64,000 nucleotides of DNA from Hemerocallis citrina. Taxonomy: Eukaryota; Streptophyta; Magnoliopsida; Asparagales; Asphodelaceae. The stretch is from contig CM030362.1 in assembly GCA_017893485.1 (NCBI GenBank), positions 38,162,984 through 38,226,983 of the forward strand, read 5' to 3'. Every line of letters begins with the position of its first letter. Position 1 is the first letter of the stretch. The translations under genes and the position numbers were made by a program. The notes beneath the pieces are model-generated. The model saw only the letters and a program-made list of their open reading frames with translations. It was not told where the DNA came from and did not search any database. Shown piece by piece: positions 47,038 to 58,497 of the stretch.

Positions 47038-48446
47038 TTATACAAAAAGCTCAGGAAAATCCTTCTGCATGCGATCCTCTGGCTCCCAAGCAGCCTCCTT
47101 AAACTGCTGATTCCTCCACAGCACCATGACCATAGGTATCACCTTGATCCTAAGAACTTTCTCCCTACGATCAACGATCTCCACAGGTTGTTCCTTGTAA
47201 CTCAAGTTCACCTGTAGACATTCAGGAACCTCTACCAACTGATGACTCTGATCTGGCACATACTTTATCAGCAACGACACATGGAACACATCATGCACCT
47301 GTGCCAACTCCTCTGGAAGCTCCAATCTGTAGGCTGTCTTGCCAATCTGCTCCACAACCCTGTATGGCCCAATATACCTTGGCGCCAACTTGCCCCCTTA
47401 CCAAACCTGATCACTCCTTTGGTCGGAGACACCTTGAGGAAAACTACATCCCCAACCTCAAACTCCAAGTCCCTTCGTCGAGTATCAGCATAACTCTTCT
47501 GCCGACTCTGAGCCTCAACCAACCTCTTGCGAAGCAGCTCAATCTGCTCTGACGTTTGTTGCACGATCTCAGGCCCAAACATCTGCCTCTCGCCAACCTC
47601 ATACCAACAAACAGGTGTCCTGCACCTCCGCCCATACAAAGCCTCATACAGAGCCATCCCGATACTCGCATGGTAACTGTTGTTATAAGCAAACTCAACC
47701 AATGCCAAGTATCTCTCCCAGCTACCACCGAAATCCATAACACAAGCCCTCAGCATATCTTCCAGTACTAGATTCACCCTCTCAGTCTGACCATCAGTAT
47801 GTGGATGAAAAGCGGTACTGAAATCAGTTCTGGTGCCCAAAGCTGCTTGTAGGCTCTTTCAAAACCTTGAAGTGAACCTTGCATCCCTGTCGGAAACAAT
47901 CGACACAGGAACTCCGTGAAGCCTCACAATCTCACCAATGTACAACTCAGCCAATTTCTCCAATGATCAAGTAATCTTCATGGCCAGAAAGTGAGCCGAC
48001 TTAGTCAAACGGTCCACAATAATCCAAATCGAGTCATTGCCATTCGAACTCCTCAGCAAACCCGTGATGAAATCTATACTGATATTCTCCCATTTCCACT
48101 ACGAAATGGGCAACGGTTGCAACAAATCTCCAGGTCTCTGGTTTTTTGCTTTGATCTGCTGACAAGTCAGATACCTTGCCACGAAATCTGCCACATTCCT
48201 CTTCATACCAGACCATCAAAAGTGCTGTTTGATGTCCTTATACATCTTTGTGCCTCCAGGATGTACTGACAACAAGGTACTGTGTGCTTCCTGCAAGATA
48301 CTCTTTCTCAAATCTGCATTATTCGGAACACACAACCTCTCACCCATCCACAGAACTCCATCTTGGACACAAAACTCTGATAACTTGCCTTCTGAAACCT
48401 GCTGCAACATCTTCTGAATCTCTGAATCTGATCTTTGACCTTCCAC
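47038..48446 (-). pseudogene. Gypsy integrase C-terminal part with GPY/F and chromodomain-like end
   Basis: Minus-strand order: zinc-binding HHCC-type region (ILQEAHSTLLSVHPGGTKMY), TCQQIKAKNQRPGDLLQPLP, DDE catalytic core with [27 protein letters not shown] and LEDMLRACV, SYHASIGMALYEALYGRRC, GPY/F module (IGPYRVVEQIGKTAYRL), HDVFHVSLL, and a chromodomain-like end (QFKEAAWEPEDRM). It inserts element cDNA; the chromodomain can steer it to marked chromatin. D, D and E are visible. One frame from 48446 to about 47400 has at least four stops, and a frameshift at about 47400 precedes the GPY/F part. The upstream integrase start is lost in the deletion. Confidence 0.88.
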
Positions 48447-48564
48447 AATCCTCTATCTCAAGGAAGGCTGCAGCCTCAACTGAGCCAAAGACGCCCACAA
48501 ACCCTGCAGCACCACCTCGATACCTGCCTGATCAATCTCTGCTGCCTGATCAATCTCTGATGCC

Positions 48565-50156
48565 AACATGGTTCAGTCAACTGTTCCGTACGAAATTTCA
48601 AGAAAATAAGAAAAACACAGCAGCCAGGTAATAACGGTTGATTGTAATTTCTACCGGTCGACTGTCGACCTACAGACTGCAGTTTTTTTTTCTTCTGTTG
48701 TACACTTTTTAACTGATACGGAGTTTTACTAAATAAAAACAAATTTTGTAAAAAACATATTTTTGATATGATCAAATATGACTTGTAGGATATATAAGAG
48801 TCAATAAAATCCATCAAAATCACTTGAATTAACAAAAATAGCAAATTGTTGATTTTCTTCAATAACAATGAAGTACGAAATTCATGTAAATCGTTTGTGC
48901 ATGTTCGTGCACTAAAGAAAATTCCACAAGACCTTCGATTAGAAATAGCAACATATTCAGAATTTAATCTTAATATTCAAGGAATCCAATTTGAGTAATA
49001 CCTTGCACAATCCCAAAAATTTCCAAATTAGTTGTATTGCATCAAATATCATTCAATTTCTCCCAAATCCAATTCTCTAGACAAGAATTCATAATTCATT
49101 AATCCTTCACAAAACTTCTCAAACCCCATCGCCATTATTAACTCATGAACATACAAGGTTAATATTATCATAATCAAGTTGTGTTCACCAAACTCAAAAT
49201 AATATGGATCTCAAACCATACACATGCAAATCCATTCGTGGATAACTAAGGTTCACAAAAAATCAATTTTTAATTCAACAATCCATCATGTACATTTTCA
49301 TACTCAACCCTAGCATGCTTTCTAAAGATGAATCACCACATCCAACATTCAAAGAATAAAACAAAACAAATATATCACTCACCTTGTTGAAGGAATTGAA
49401 CGAAGATGAAAAAATAATTAGAAAAGCTCCTACTAGCAAGAAATCCAAGATCTTTCTTTAGAACTCCAAAATAATAAGAAATAATAAATCTTCTATATTT
49501 TGCAGTGGATGACGGATGCAAAAACTCTGTACAGTCCGGGATTTATGATTCTAGGATTTTAGAAAATATTTGCAAAATACTCCTTTTTAAAATATCCCTT
49601 TTCATAATTAGGCCCTTTTATTAGAAATTAGTAAAAACCAGTTTTAATCAAGTTCAAAAATTGAAAAGATCCCTTCCAGCATCAGCCGGATCTGTAGGGA
49701 AACCCATAAAACAAATTTTGTATTTTCATCCCTTCAAATAACGATTTTGCAAAAAGATCAGCTTTTACCAAAATTGTGAAATAAGTCAAGTGTGTAGGAA
49801 CTAGAGGTAAAATCTTTACTCCTGAATTAACTAGGGATTATATTCAGTCCAAAATTCCAAAAATCTGGAGTTTTCACCCCCATTTGGTAATTTTGCACAA
49901 AAGTCATTTTTTTTGTAATAATTGCAAATAAGTCCAGTAATTTTCAAAAAATATAGAAAAATCCCAAATAATCTCAAATAATAATTAATGAGTTTTCAAA
50001 AATAATTTTTTTTAACTTCCCAAGTCCAATATTTGCACGTGTTTTGCACGTGTAAAAATGATGAATTTTTAGACAGACAGTTATTAAATCACAAAAAAAT
50101 TATTTTAATTCACTTTCTAATCTCAAAAATAAATTTTAAAAATACGGGGTACTAAA
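48565..50156 (-). repeat. Truncated 5' LTR of the nested gypsy element
   Basis: Corresponds base for base, with scattered changes, to 45240-46835 of the 3' LTR; the remaining half is deleted. The terminal bases read ...GGTACTAAA where the other LTR has ...GGTACTACA. On the integrase side of the junction CTGATCAATCTCTG is duplicated. Confidence 0.85.
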
Positions 50157-52224
50157 GTAATAATACGGGAAATTAAAAACTTTTATATCCACCCGAGTTA
50201 TTACATCATCATCTTCAAATCGAGCATAGAATCAATCGAACTCGGAAACAAATAAGTGGGTAACAACTTTAACCAACTCTATTTATATTATAGGATGTAT
50301 GCATGCTAGATAATAAATTGAATAACCGTGCTTAGATTGTGTATGAATGTTGTTTGATTATGCGTGTTAATTGCTGTTAATTAATTTAGGAGATTATGAT
50401 ATGATTATCTTAGAAACGTTACTATAATTCTGTCCAGAGTTTGATCTCACTTCAGAAAATTGTTTCTATTTAAATACATGGATTATGAGACTGAAACTTT
50501 TGTATGTGTATCATGTATGTGTGTACAACATCTCCTCAAAATTTCATAATTTTTGGATGTAGTTTGGTATTTTAATAAAATCTAAATACATTACTGGTTT
50601 ATAAATAAAACATAATTTATTTCATAATTCTGGCTAAATATCATACTTATTTCCAAAAATCATATCTCTCCAAATATATGGAATTGTAAGCTGAACTTTT
50701 GGTATGCGAATCTAGTGTATGTCGATTATATGCTCACAAAATTTCATGTATTTTTGGATATCGTTTATTATTATTAATAAACTCAAACTTATAACTGGTT
50801 GACAGTTTTACTGGATTCTGGAAATTTATACGCCTTCTGGTGTTTGATCGTTTTAACACCTTAAATGAAGTATTTTGAGGAAACTACAAACTAAGAACTT
50901 GAAGTAGACTCGTTAATCTTTCTTTTGAGTCTAAGAAATCTAATTTCCAACAAGTATGAGATTTTTTGTGATTTTTAAAAGTAGCAAGAGCTGCAATTTC
51001 TGAATTCTGAACCTATTGTCTTATAAATGGTTTTAGACATATTTAATTGGGTTAAATCTAGAGGTTCTTAACTAAAATGTTGTAGTAGACTCATTGAGGT
51101 TTCATATAAGACTAAGAAATAAATTTTTCTAACACGTATTGGCAATTTTGTAACAAGTATTGGAATTTATATAATTATTGAAAATTGTATTCACCTGTCA
51201 AGGGGACACGTGCGACGTTGTTTCGACTGCTAATTTCTGGAACTAGTGTTAAGAACGAGGGTGGATGTATAGGCCGTAGACTCCTTTCGGAACTTAGGGA
51301 ATGGACCCATAAGTGTCTGTTGATGTTCAATGTTATCGGATACGAATGAGGGCAAACAGGAAATGCCTGCAGGGTCGTCTTATGTTCGTGATAACTTTTA
51401 ATGAGGTCCGAAAGCGGAGAGAGACCACTGGGGCTAAGCATCATTATGGATGCTCAGGAGGGGAGAAAGATCGCTTTGGTTCGGGCGGGGTGGAATATGT
51501 AAGACTGGGAGTGGAGAGAGACCACCAGGGCTGTGCATCATTATGGATGCTCAGGAGTGGAGAAAGACCACAGGGTCCCGGCATGACCACTACCGACTGC
51601 AGTACCGGAATTGGACCGAACAACTGCAACCTTACTAATCACTAGATAAATGTCAGAAACAGTGTAGAATACATGAGTATGTATTGCATAACGAGAGATT
51701 GAACCCTGTAATGAGAAGAAACGCTAGTAGCTTGCATTCGGAAAATATTTTGTATGAGCGGCATATTGTTCCAAACAAGTGTGATTTAAAAGAGCATATT
51801 TAGATTATGCATATTTTCCTGATAAATATATGTTTAATGTTTTAATAAATTGTTTATACACACACTCATATGACATCATATATTTGAGTATTTTCTGTTT
51901 ACATTTATTGATTTCAGTTTTATTTCTATTATGCTATGTATGTTGTTATGTTATTTTTGGAGTTAGTAAAGCTGTTGTGATTCTTACCGTCAGCCTCACA
52001 CGCTAACGAACCCACAGATTGTGTTTTGCAGGTAAGAGTACCTAGAATTTAGGCATAGAGGTGTGACATCCTGAGCCCGTCATCTTATCAATCCAAGAGG
52101 TTTGGATTTATAGTAAGATTTCTGTATTTTTCTATATTATATTATGTTTATGTACTCAATTGAAAGAAAAGATTTCTTGGTGTGCTACGATTTTCCTGTG
52201 TATGGAAGTCGGGGCGTTACAGAG

Positions 52225-52236
52225 TGGTATCAGAGT
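52225..52236 (+). promoter_or_regulatory. Primer binding site (initiator Met-tRNA type)
   Basis: TGGTATCAGAGT lies three bases after the LTR end (TTACA|GAG). It matches the usual plant TGGTATCAGAGC site for initiator Met-tRNA except at the last base. It fixes the LTR/internal border and the plus orientation. Confidence 0.9.
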
Positions 52237-52404
52237 TGACTTCAATTGATAGTACTAAATATAATATGGGAAATGAGCTTATGATGACACTAGATACATT
52301 TGTTTTAGTTTGGGATCGTGAATGTTATAATCATTTGTTAATTGAGCATTTATAATACCTCGTATGTGAACTAAAAATTTTCTTTCCCTTCCTCTTCCAA
52401 TAGG

Positions 52405-53515
52405 ATGACAGGAGGTAGAGCTAGGAATAATCGTGCCGATGAAGAAAACGGCGATGCTAATGGAAATGAAATAAACCTAGAGACGGAGCTTGTCAGGGTT
52501 TATCAGACCTTGAATGCATTCATAAGGTCAAGTGTAGCCCAAAACGCCAGAGCCGGACCCACTGCAGGATTGATAATTCAAGACCCAGTTCGACAAATTG
52601 AATCTTTCAAGCAAATGAATCCGCCGGTATTCGAAGGGTGAGCTGATGCTACTGCTGCAGATGATTGGATTAGGCGAATGGAAATAGTATTCGAAGTACT
52701 AGAAACCCCGGAGGTTAGCAAAGTAAAGTTGGCCGCTATCCAACTAGAGAAGGATGCCGAAGAATGGTGGTAGTCAGTGAAAAGGACCCGAGGAGATGCG
52801 CCAGTAACTTGGGAGGCATTCTTGGGAGAGTTCAGGGATCATTACTTCCCCTTGAACATTCATGAGAAGAAAGCAATGGAATTCCTGAACCTACAACAAA
52901 GAGGCATGACGGTTAGAGAGTATGAGGCTAAATTCACTCAACTCTCAAGGTATGTGCCCGAGCTAGTAGTAGATGAAGTGAAGAAGGCTAGAAAGTTTAA
53001 AATGGGTATGAGGCCAGGGCTGAGGTCTCGCATGATAACCCTCGGAATCAGAAGGTTTGACAAGTTGGTTCGGAGGTCTGCTGCCACCAATTCAGACATG
53101 GAACAGTACCAATTGGTGAAAAATAAGCAGAACAATTGGAGCAAGGGCAAAAGACCCGCAACATCGAATGACTTCAGGGGACAACCCCCAACACAGAAGG
53201 TCAAGATGACTGGAGCAAATAGTGTGGTCATGCTGGAAAGCCAGGATCTTGATTCCTATGCAGAGAAAGCGGTCATTTTAGGTCCAACTGCCCGAAGAGG
53301 TACAAGAGAGTGACTTGTTTCAACTGTGGCAAAGAAGGTCATGCCAAGCCCAATTGCCCACTACTCCAGTCGGGAGGGCAGAGCCAGAGGCTGCCAATCA
53401 GGAGAAGAAGTCATACCACCAGGGACGTGTCTTTACACTCGTGGAGGAGGATGCAGAGGACTCAGAGAATGTCATCACTGGTACGAATGAGTGATGTTCT
53501 TAATATTAAATAAGG
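52405..53515 (+). pseudogene. Gypsy gag pseudogene with zinc knuckles
   Basis: The frame from the ATG at 52405 shows the retrotransposon gag core (DDWIRRMEIVFEVL, HYFPLNIHEKKAMEFL, MTVREYEAKFTQLSRYVPEL, MGMRPGLRSRMI). It is broken by TGA at about 52639 and TAG at about 52771. Near 53270 the frame shifts to one encoding zinc knuckles (CRESGHFRSNC; CFNCGKEGHAKPNC). Gag forms the virus-like particle and binds element RNA. The motifs are of the Tekay/Del chromovirus type. Confidence 0.85.
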
Positions 53516-53551
53516 CTTGTAATAATAATGATGTACTGTTGGATTTAAACG

Positions 53552-54082
53552 ATGCAATCTTTTGATGTAACAGGACATCTTTCGATAAATGGAATTAAAG
53601 CCAAGGTTTTATTTGACACTGGATCGTCTCATACCTTTGTGTTTTCCAAATTTGCAATCAAGTTAGAATTCGAACTAAAGATATTTCCAGATAGGGTATT
53701 AGCTGTGGCTACACCCTCAGGAAGTACTCTGACTACTGACCGGTATTACGCCGGGTGTGATATCGAGATTGAAGGAATACTTTTGGGGATAAAACTTATT
53801 GAATTGCACGTGCTTAGAGTGGATGTTTTTATTGGGTTAGACTGGATGAAGATCTACAATGCAATCATTGAATGCAAGGACAAGAAGGTGATAGTGAAAG
53901 CACTGAGAGGACCTGAAGTTGTTTTCCAAGGGAAGAAGAGATCCAGAGGAATAATGGCAGTCCTAACTGAAAGAAAGATGCCAAAAGAAGTCAAGAAAAT
54001 TCCAGTGGTTAGAGACTTTCCGCAAGTGTTCTTAGAAGATTTACCAGGGTTACCGCCTCATCAAGATGTCGAATTCTGTATT
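53552..54082 (+). pseudogene. Gypsy aspartic protease and pol linker, cut by a solo LTR
   Basis: The open frame shows VLFDTGSSHTFV (catalytic Asp in DTGSS), then FIGLDWM and the linker to RT (VVRDFPQVF, DLPGLPPHQDVEF). It is a retropepsin that matures gag-pol. The natural frame breaks off at 54082, where TGTCACGCCCC of a solo LTR begins. The flanks at 54082 and 57715 are in the same frame once the insert and one GTATT are ignored, so this part was open when the insertion happened. Confidence 0.88.
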
Positions 54083-57000
54083 TGTCACGCCCCACTTCCC
54101 AAAATAGAATACAGAATATGGATACGTGACTAAGCCCAGTGAATGATTTTCATCATCCATAAGTTGTCGGGATCTTTACAACATTTCACAAGAATAATCA
54201 GTCGGAAGCAAGAGAAGTCAACCAAGCATGCATATATGAATCAAAATACCAATAAGAATTTACTTGAAACAAAATATATTAATCTCAAATAAACCAGATC
54301 TGAATAAGTCAATATCCTGTGTCACATTGCCCAAATACAAAATAATCCAAGTAATCAAGTACAATTGTTCAAAATATGCAACAAGAAATAATAATAATAA
54401 TAATAATAGCAAAAGCTCCAGCCAACTAGAATCTCATGTCACCTACACCATCGGCACCTGATCTCCAAAATCTGCAATTTAATAAATTGCAGGAAGATGG
54501 AAAAAAAAGAAAACAAACTCCCGTCAATGCAAGTTACGGGCCGCTTGTAGTGCAGGCACAAGTACATGAAAAAGGGTAAACTAATAACATGGAATAGGCA
54601 TGATAACAAAACAGAACAACTAGCATGGCAAGATGAACAAGTGCAAATGGCATGTATTAAGTGTCAAGTAAAATAAGTATCATGTAACAAGTATCAAGTA
54701 ATAAGTATCAAGTATCAAGTATCAAGTATCAAGTATCAACAAGTAGCAAGTATCAAGTATCAAGTATCAAGTATCAAGTATCAAGTATCAAGTATTAAGT
54801 ATCAAGTATCATGGTCCAGTCTTGTATTTATTACTATCTAGGTAGCACTTCATGCGTCCATCCTTTTACCACATAGTTGCTACATTCAAACAGTTTCGTT
54901 TTAGATTTCATAGTGGATCATAGAGGACAGTGTACTCAGGGACAAGTATCAAGTAATCGAGCTCCAAGCTCCATGTATCATGTATCATGTATTATGTATC
55001 ACGTGTCAAGCGTGCAAGTAATCACGTGTCAAGTTGTACAAGTGGTAAGTAATCACGTGTCTAGCGTGCAAGTGTCAAGTAATCACGTGTCAAGTGTTCA
55101 GGTGTCAAGTAATCACGTGTCAAATATCATGTATCAAGTCATCACGTAGAATCTGTGGATCCCCTTCCGAGTACACGTTTCTGTATTTTCCACTATTAGA
55201 TCTTTCCCTTTAACCCTGGCTTGATTATTTATTATTATTATTAAACATGCATGTGCAAGTACAAAACATGGAAAGAATAAATGCATGAACAAGTAACAAG
55301 TACAGGTAGAAGAATAAACATGTATAGGTGAAAGATAACTCATAAAAGAATAGAACAACGAAAATTCTAGTTCAGGACAGTAAGACAGTACTGCACTAAA
55401 TCTGGAATTTCCGTTGCTACAAAAGTGAAAATTTGGACTCGTCGAAGAATCTGGAAAATAGACTCCCGGCCGAATCCAGCAAACATATATAAGTCATATA
55501 GTATTTCACAAAATCTTAACTCAAAACAGATTTGAATCCAGAAAATATGTTCAGCTAGAAATCAAAAGTTTGTATTCAAGAACAGAAAAACAGTATGAAA
55601 ACTTAATAATTAAATCCACAAAAAATCTGGGGTATTCCCTAATATGTTTAGTAACATGAAATAAAGTTTCATAATTTTTCAATATGAATAGAATAGTCAA
55701 GTAAAATCAGAACACAACAAGATACGACAGTTTTGTAAATCTGGAATCACAAACATTGTAGTACTAAAATAGCAATATCTCGCACGAAATCCAGATCCTT
55801 CAAAAGGGTGATAAACTAGATACAGTAACTTTCATATTCAGAAAGATTTTTCAAACAGCAAGTAGAGTCAGGTCGAAATTATGTATCTTTACTAAACTGC
55901 AAGGAAATTCTGCTAGTATAGTTATTATTTGCAAGCATAAAATAGTTGGTAAAATTCATTAATTAAATCCACAAAAATTTAGGGTTAATCCCAATCAGTT
56001 CTAGTTATACTCAGCAAAATATTGGATCAAAATAACACTTTTAACATCAGAATAAAAATAGTATACTCCACAAAATTAATATAAAACGAAATCTGGAATT
56101 TTTCTACACCACTATAGTAAAATAGACATAACTCGCAACTCATAATTCGAAACTGAGATCTGTCAGAAGGGTTGGAAAATAGACAGAATTCTCTACATTT
56201 CATGTCCATAAATAATTTTAATATACTGATCTTAATAGGGTCTAAAATACTGATCAAAAACGGAAAACCGGCAAAACAGAAAACATCCTTCATGCACAAA
56301 ATCAACTAGTTCACATAAAACTCATCCAAATCATAACCAAACATGAAATATAGTGTAATAGATGTCTAAGAAATATGGTATAGGGTATTCCACATGTCCA
56401 CAACAAGTATACTACAACTAACAAAACCAAGCACACGATATCATACGAACAACTTGCATGTACACAACAAGAAGTGGTCATCCCTAAGTTATTTCATGTC
56501 GGGGGTGTCATGTGGCAACTACGGGCGGGTTAACACAATAGAGAAAAAATCAACAAGGGGTTTCACACAAGAATTGTCTCTAGAACATAACTACACTACA
56601 GGCGGTATTTAGTGCTTGTATTACACAAAGAAAAGAATACAAGTTACTTGCCTTATAACCGATGACGAAAAAGGTGCAAAGCAAGAATAACGGGAATGGA
56701 TTCCCGGGGCACGAACTCACGAGCGAACGAAAACGAACCATGAACACAAAATGCATGTACCAATAGACAATCCATGAATACAAAAGCGAGCACACGAACC
56801 CAACGAACCCAAACACTCACTGAAAGAGAGAGCGAGGGACGAACGGATTAGAAGATGACAGACAGCGGCCGAAAATGCTAGCGCTACTGTGCGTCGACGA
56901 AACGACAGAGGAACAATGATGGCCTGGCTGTCGGTGCACTGATGCACGACAGGAGGCCGAGGAGGGGAGTGCCTAGATCGGCTGGCACCGCAGGGGAAGG

Positions 57001-57709
57001 AGAGGAATGGAGAGAACAGTTGGGAAGGGTGTTCTGGCTGTTCTGGCTGGCCGACTGAGGTGGGTCAAGAGCAGTCGGGGGCATGCTGCTGTTGTCGAGC
57101 CGCACGAGGAGAGGTAGAGTAAGGGCTTGGGAGCACAGAGAGAGATGGACGGAAGAGGGAGAACGGGATGAGAGATAGGTGGAGGATGGAGGTGAAGAAA
57201 TAGGGCATGCATGGGGCTATATATATATCGGCGTGTTAGGGTTAAGGAAGTGAGGGGGAGGCGGCACAGTAAAATGGGTTCGGGTTGGGGGAGCAGCCGG
57301 GTATTGGGGTAGTTATAGGGTAAATGGGTATGGGTTATTAGGGTGTAATTAAGTGGGTATTAATGGGTTTAATAATTAGGATAGAAAAATGGGTATTTAT
57401 GTATAAAACAAATGGTTAAAAAAAAGGAATCTAAAAATCAAGATAGCATCAAAATGAATAATACAGAAATAGGAAAAGAACAATATAATTAGGATTAGAA
57501 AATTTGGGATCAAAATAAAGCTCGATCAATCAAGATTAGAAGAATGACAGATGATAAAATCAAGAACTCAAATTAGATGATAAATCAACCAAATGAATAT
57601 ATAGAAGAAAAAGATCCAATATACGGTCCAAAAAGAGATACAAGTCGAAACAAATACATAGGAAAAGGAAATACACTCAAAAAACATAAAATGGAAAATA
57701 GGGGCTACA
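54083..57709 (-). mobile_element. Solo LTR (3.6 kb), TGTCACGCC family, copy 1
   Basis: Plus strand TGTCACGCCCCACTTCCC...AATAGGGGCTACA, flanked by GTATT (54078-54082, 57710-57714). It splits the protease/RT region of the host gypsy element. The minus orientation is inferred from the usual GGGGCGTGACA 3' end. It shares termini and internal phrases with 59472-62837. No coding region; the GC-rich part at 56700-57230 yields only low-complexity frames. Confidence 0.88.
54690..54812. repeat. 7-bp minisatellite (AAGTATC)n
   Basis: About 15 units of AAGTATC with a few variants (AAGTAGC, AAGTATT). It is followed at 54950-55140 by a looser array of AAGTAATCACGTGTC-like units of about 21-30 bases. Both lie inside the solo LTR. 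Confidence 0.92.
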
Positions 57710-58285
57710 GTATTGTCATACAACCCGGAAGTTCTCCAGTATTCAAGGCACCATATAGAATGGCACTGGTGGAAAAAATGAGATCAAGAAACAAATTGAA
57801 GAATTGTTGCAGAAGGGATTCATCAGACCCAATGCCTCACCATGGGGAGCACCAGTGCTTTTAGTGAAGAAGAAAGATTGATCGATGAGAATGTGCATCA
57901 ACTACAGAGAACTGAACAAGGTAACAGTCCAGAACAAGTACCCGATACCAAGAATCGATGATTTGTTTGATCGACTACAAGGTGCGGCCGTGTTTTCGAA
58001 GATTGACTTACGCTCAGGGTACCATCAAGTCCGGATGAAAGAAGATGAGATTCCAAAGACTGCTTTCAGAACAAGGCATGGGCACTATGAATTCTTGGTG
58101 ATGCCCTTTGGAGTGATGAATGCACCGGCCATATTTATGGATATGATGAATCGGGCGCTGAGACCGTTTATTGATGCATTCGTAGTGATGTTTATAGACG
58201 ACATTCTGGTATACTCCAAGACAGAAGATGAACATGCTGATCACTTGGAAAAAGTGTTGGGGAAGATACATGAACATGAGTTTAA
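57710..58285 (+). pseudogene. Gypsy reverse transcriptase, N-terminal half
   Basis: Continues the pol frame after the solo [15 protein letters not shown], a frameshift near 57775, [16 protein letters not shown], a stop at about 57879, [39 protein letters not shown] and catalytic [11 protein letters not shown] (near 58195-58225). It ends after HEHEF at about 58285, so the thumb and RNase H domain are absent. Apart from one frameshift and one stop the motifs are well kept. Confidence 0.9.
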
Positions 58286-58497
58286 GCCCAATGATTTTTT
58301 TTTAATTCATGCCAATACACTCGTTATTTTAGTTTGCGAGTGTGGTACAAACACACTCGCTAACTGAGATAGCGAGGATAAACTTAGTATTTTTCTTTAC
58401 TTTTTCTTGAAAGTGTGGTACAAACGCACAAATAACACTAACAAACTTAGTACAATATATGTTATTTTAGGTTAATTACATAAATAAATTTAGTACA

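Larger units (their letters stand above)
43686..50156 (-). mobile_element. Second gypsy (chromovirus) element, internally deleted, nested in an LTR
   Basis: Flanked by GTAAT (43681-43685, 50157-50161). On the minus strand: a truncated 5' LTR (50156-48565), an internal remnant with the end of integrase (about 48560-47038), a purine-rich tract, and a complete 3' LTR (46835-43686). The rest of the 5' LTR, primer site, gag, protease, RT and RNase H are missing as one deletion with its junction at about 48564/48565. In a stretch compared by eye the LTRs differ at roughly 7-9% of positions, so the insertion is not recent. Confidence 0.85.
43606..52221 (+). repeat. 5' LTR of the gypsy element, split by a nested element
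   Basis: Starts TGTAACGCCCCGGATCCC and ends GTCGGGGCGTTACA. Without the insert at 43686-50156 and one GTAAT copy it would be about 2.14 kb. Within 51400-51560 a block with GGAGAGAGACCAC and TGGATGCTCAGGAG is tandemly repeated. The assignment of 43606-43685 and 50162-52221 to one LTR rests on the matching termini and the GTAAT duplication around the nested element. Confidence 0.68.
43606..58285 (+). mobile_element. Ty3/gypsy chromovirus-type element, 3'-truncated, host of several insertions
   Basis: Plus-strand element: 5' LTR 43606-52221 (interrupted by another element), primer site, gag, protease, and the first half of RT, ending at about 58285 where unrelated DNA begins. RNase H, integrase and the 3' LTR are not in the window. 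The element interrupts a copia relic. Two later insertions, 43686-50156 and 54083-57709, are bounded by GTAAT and GTATT duplications. Confidence 0.75.

Noticed and set aside
42270..58285. Integrated plant pararetrovirus
   Set aside because: RT and integrase motifs are of Ty1/copia and Ty3/gypsy type with LTRs, target duplications and Met-tRNA primer sites; no movement-protein or coat motifs were seen.
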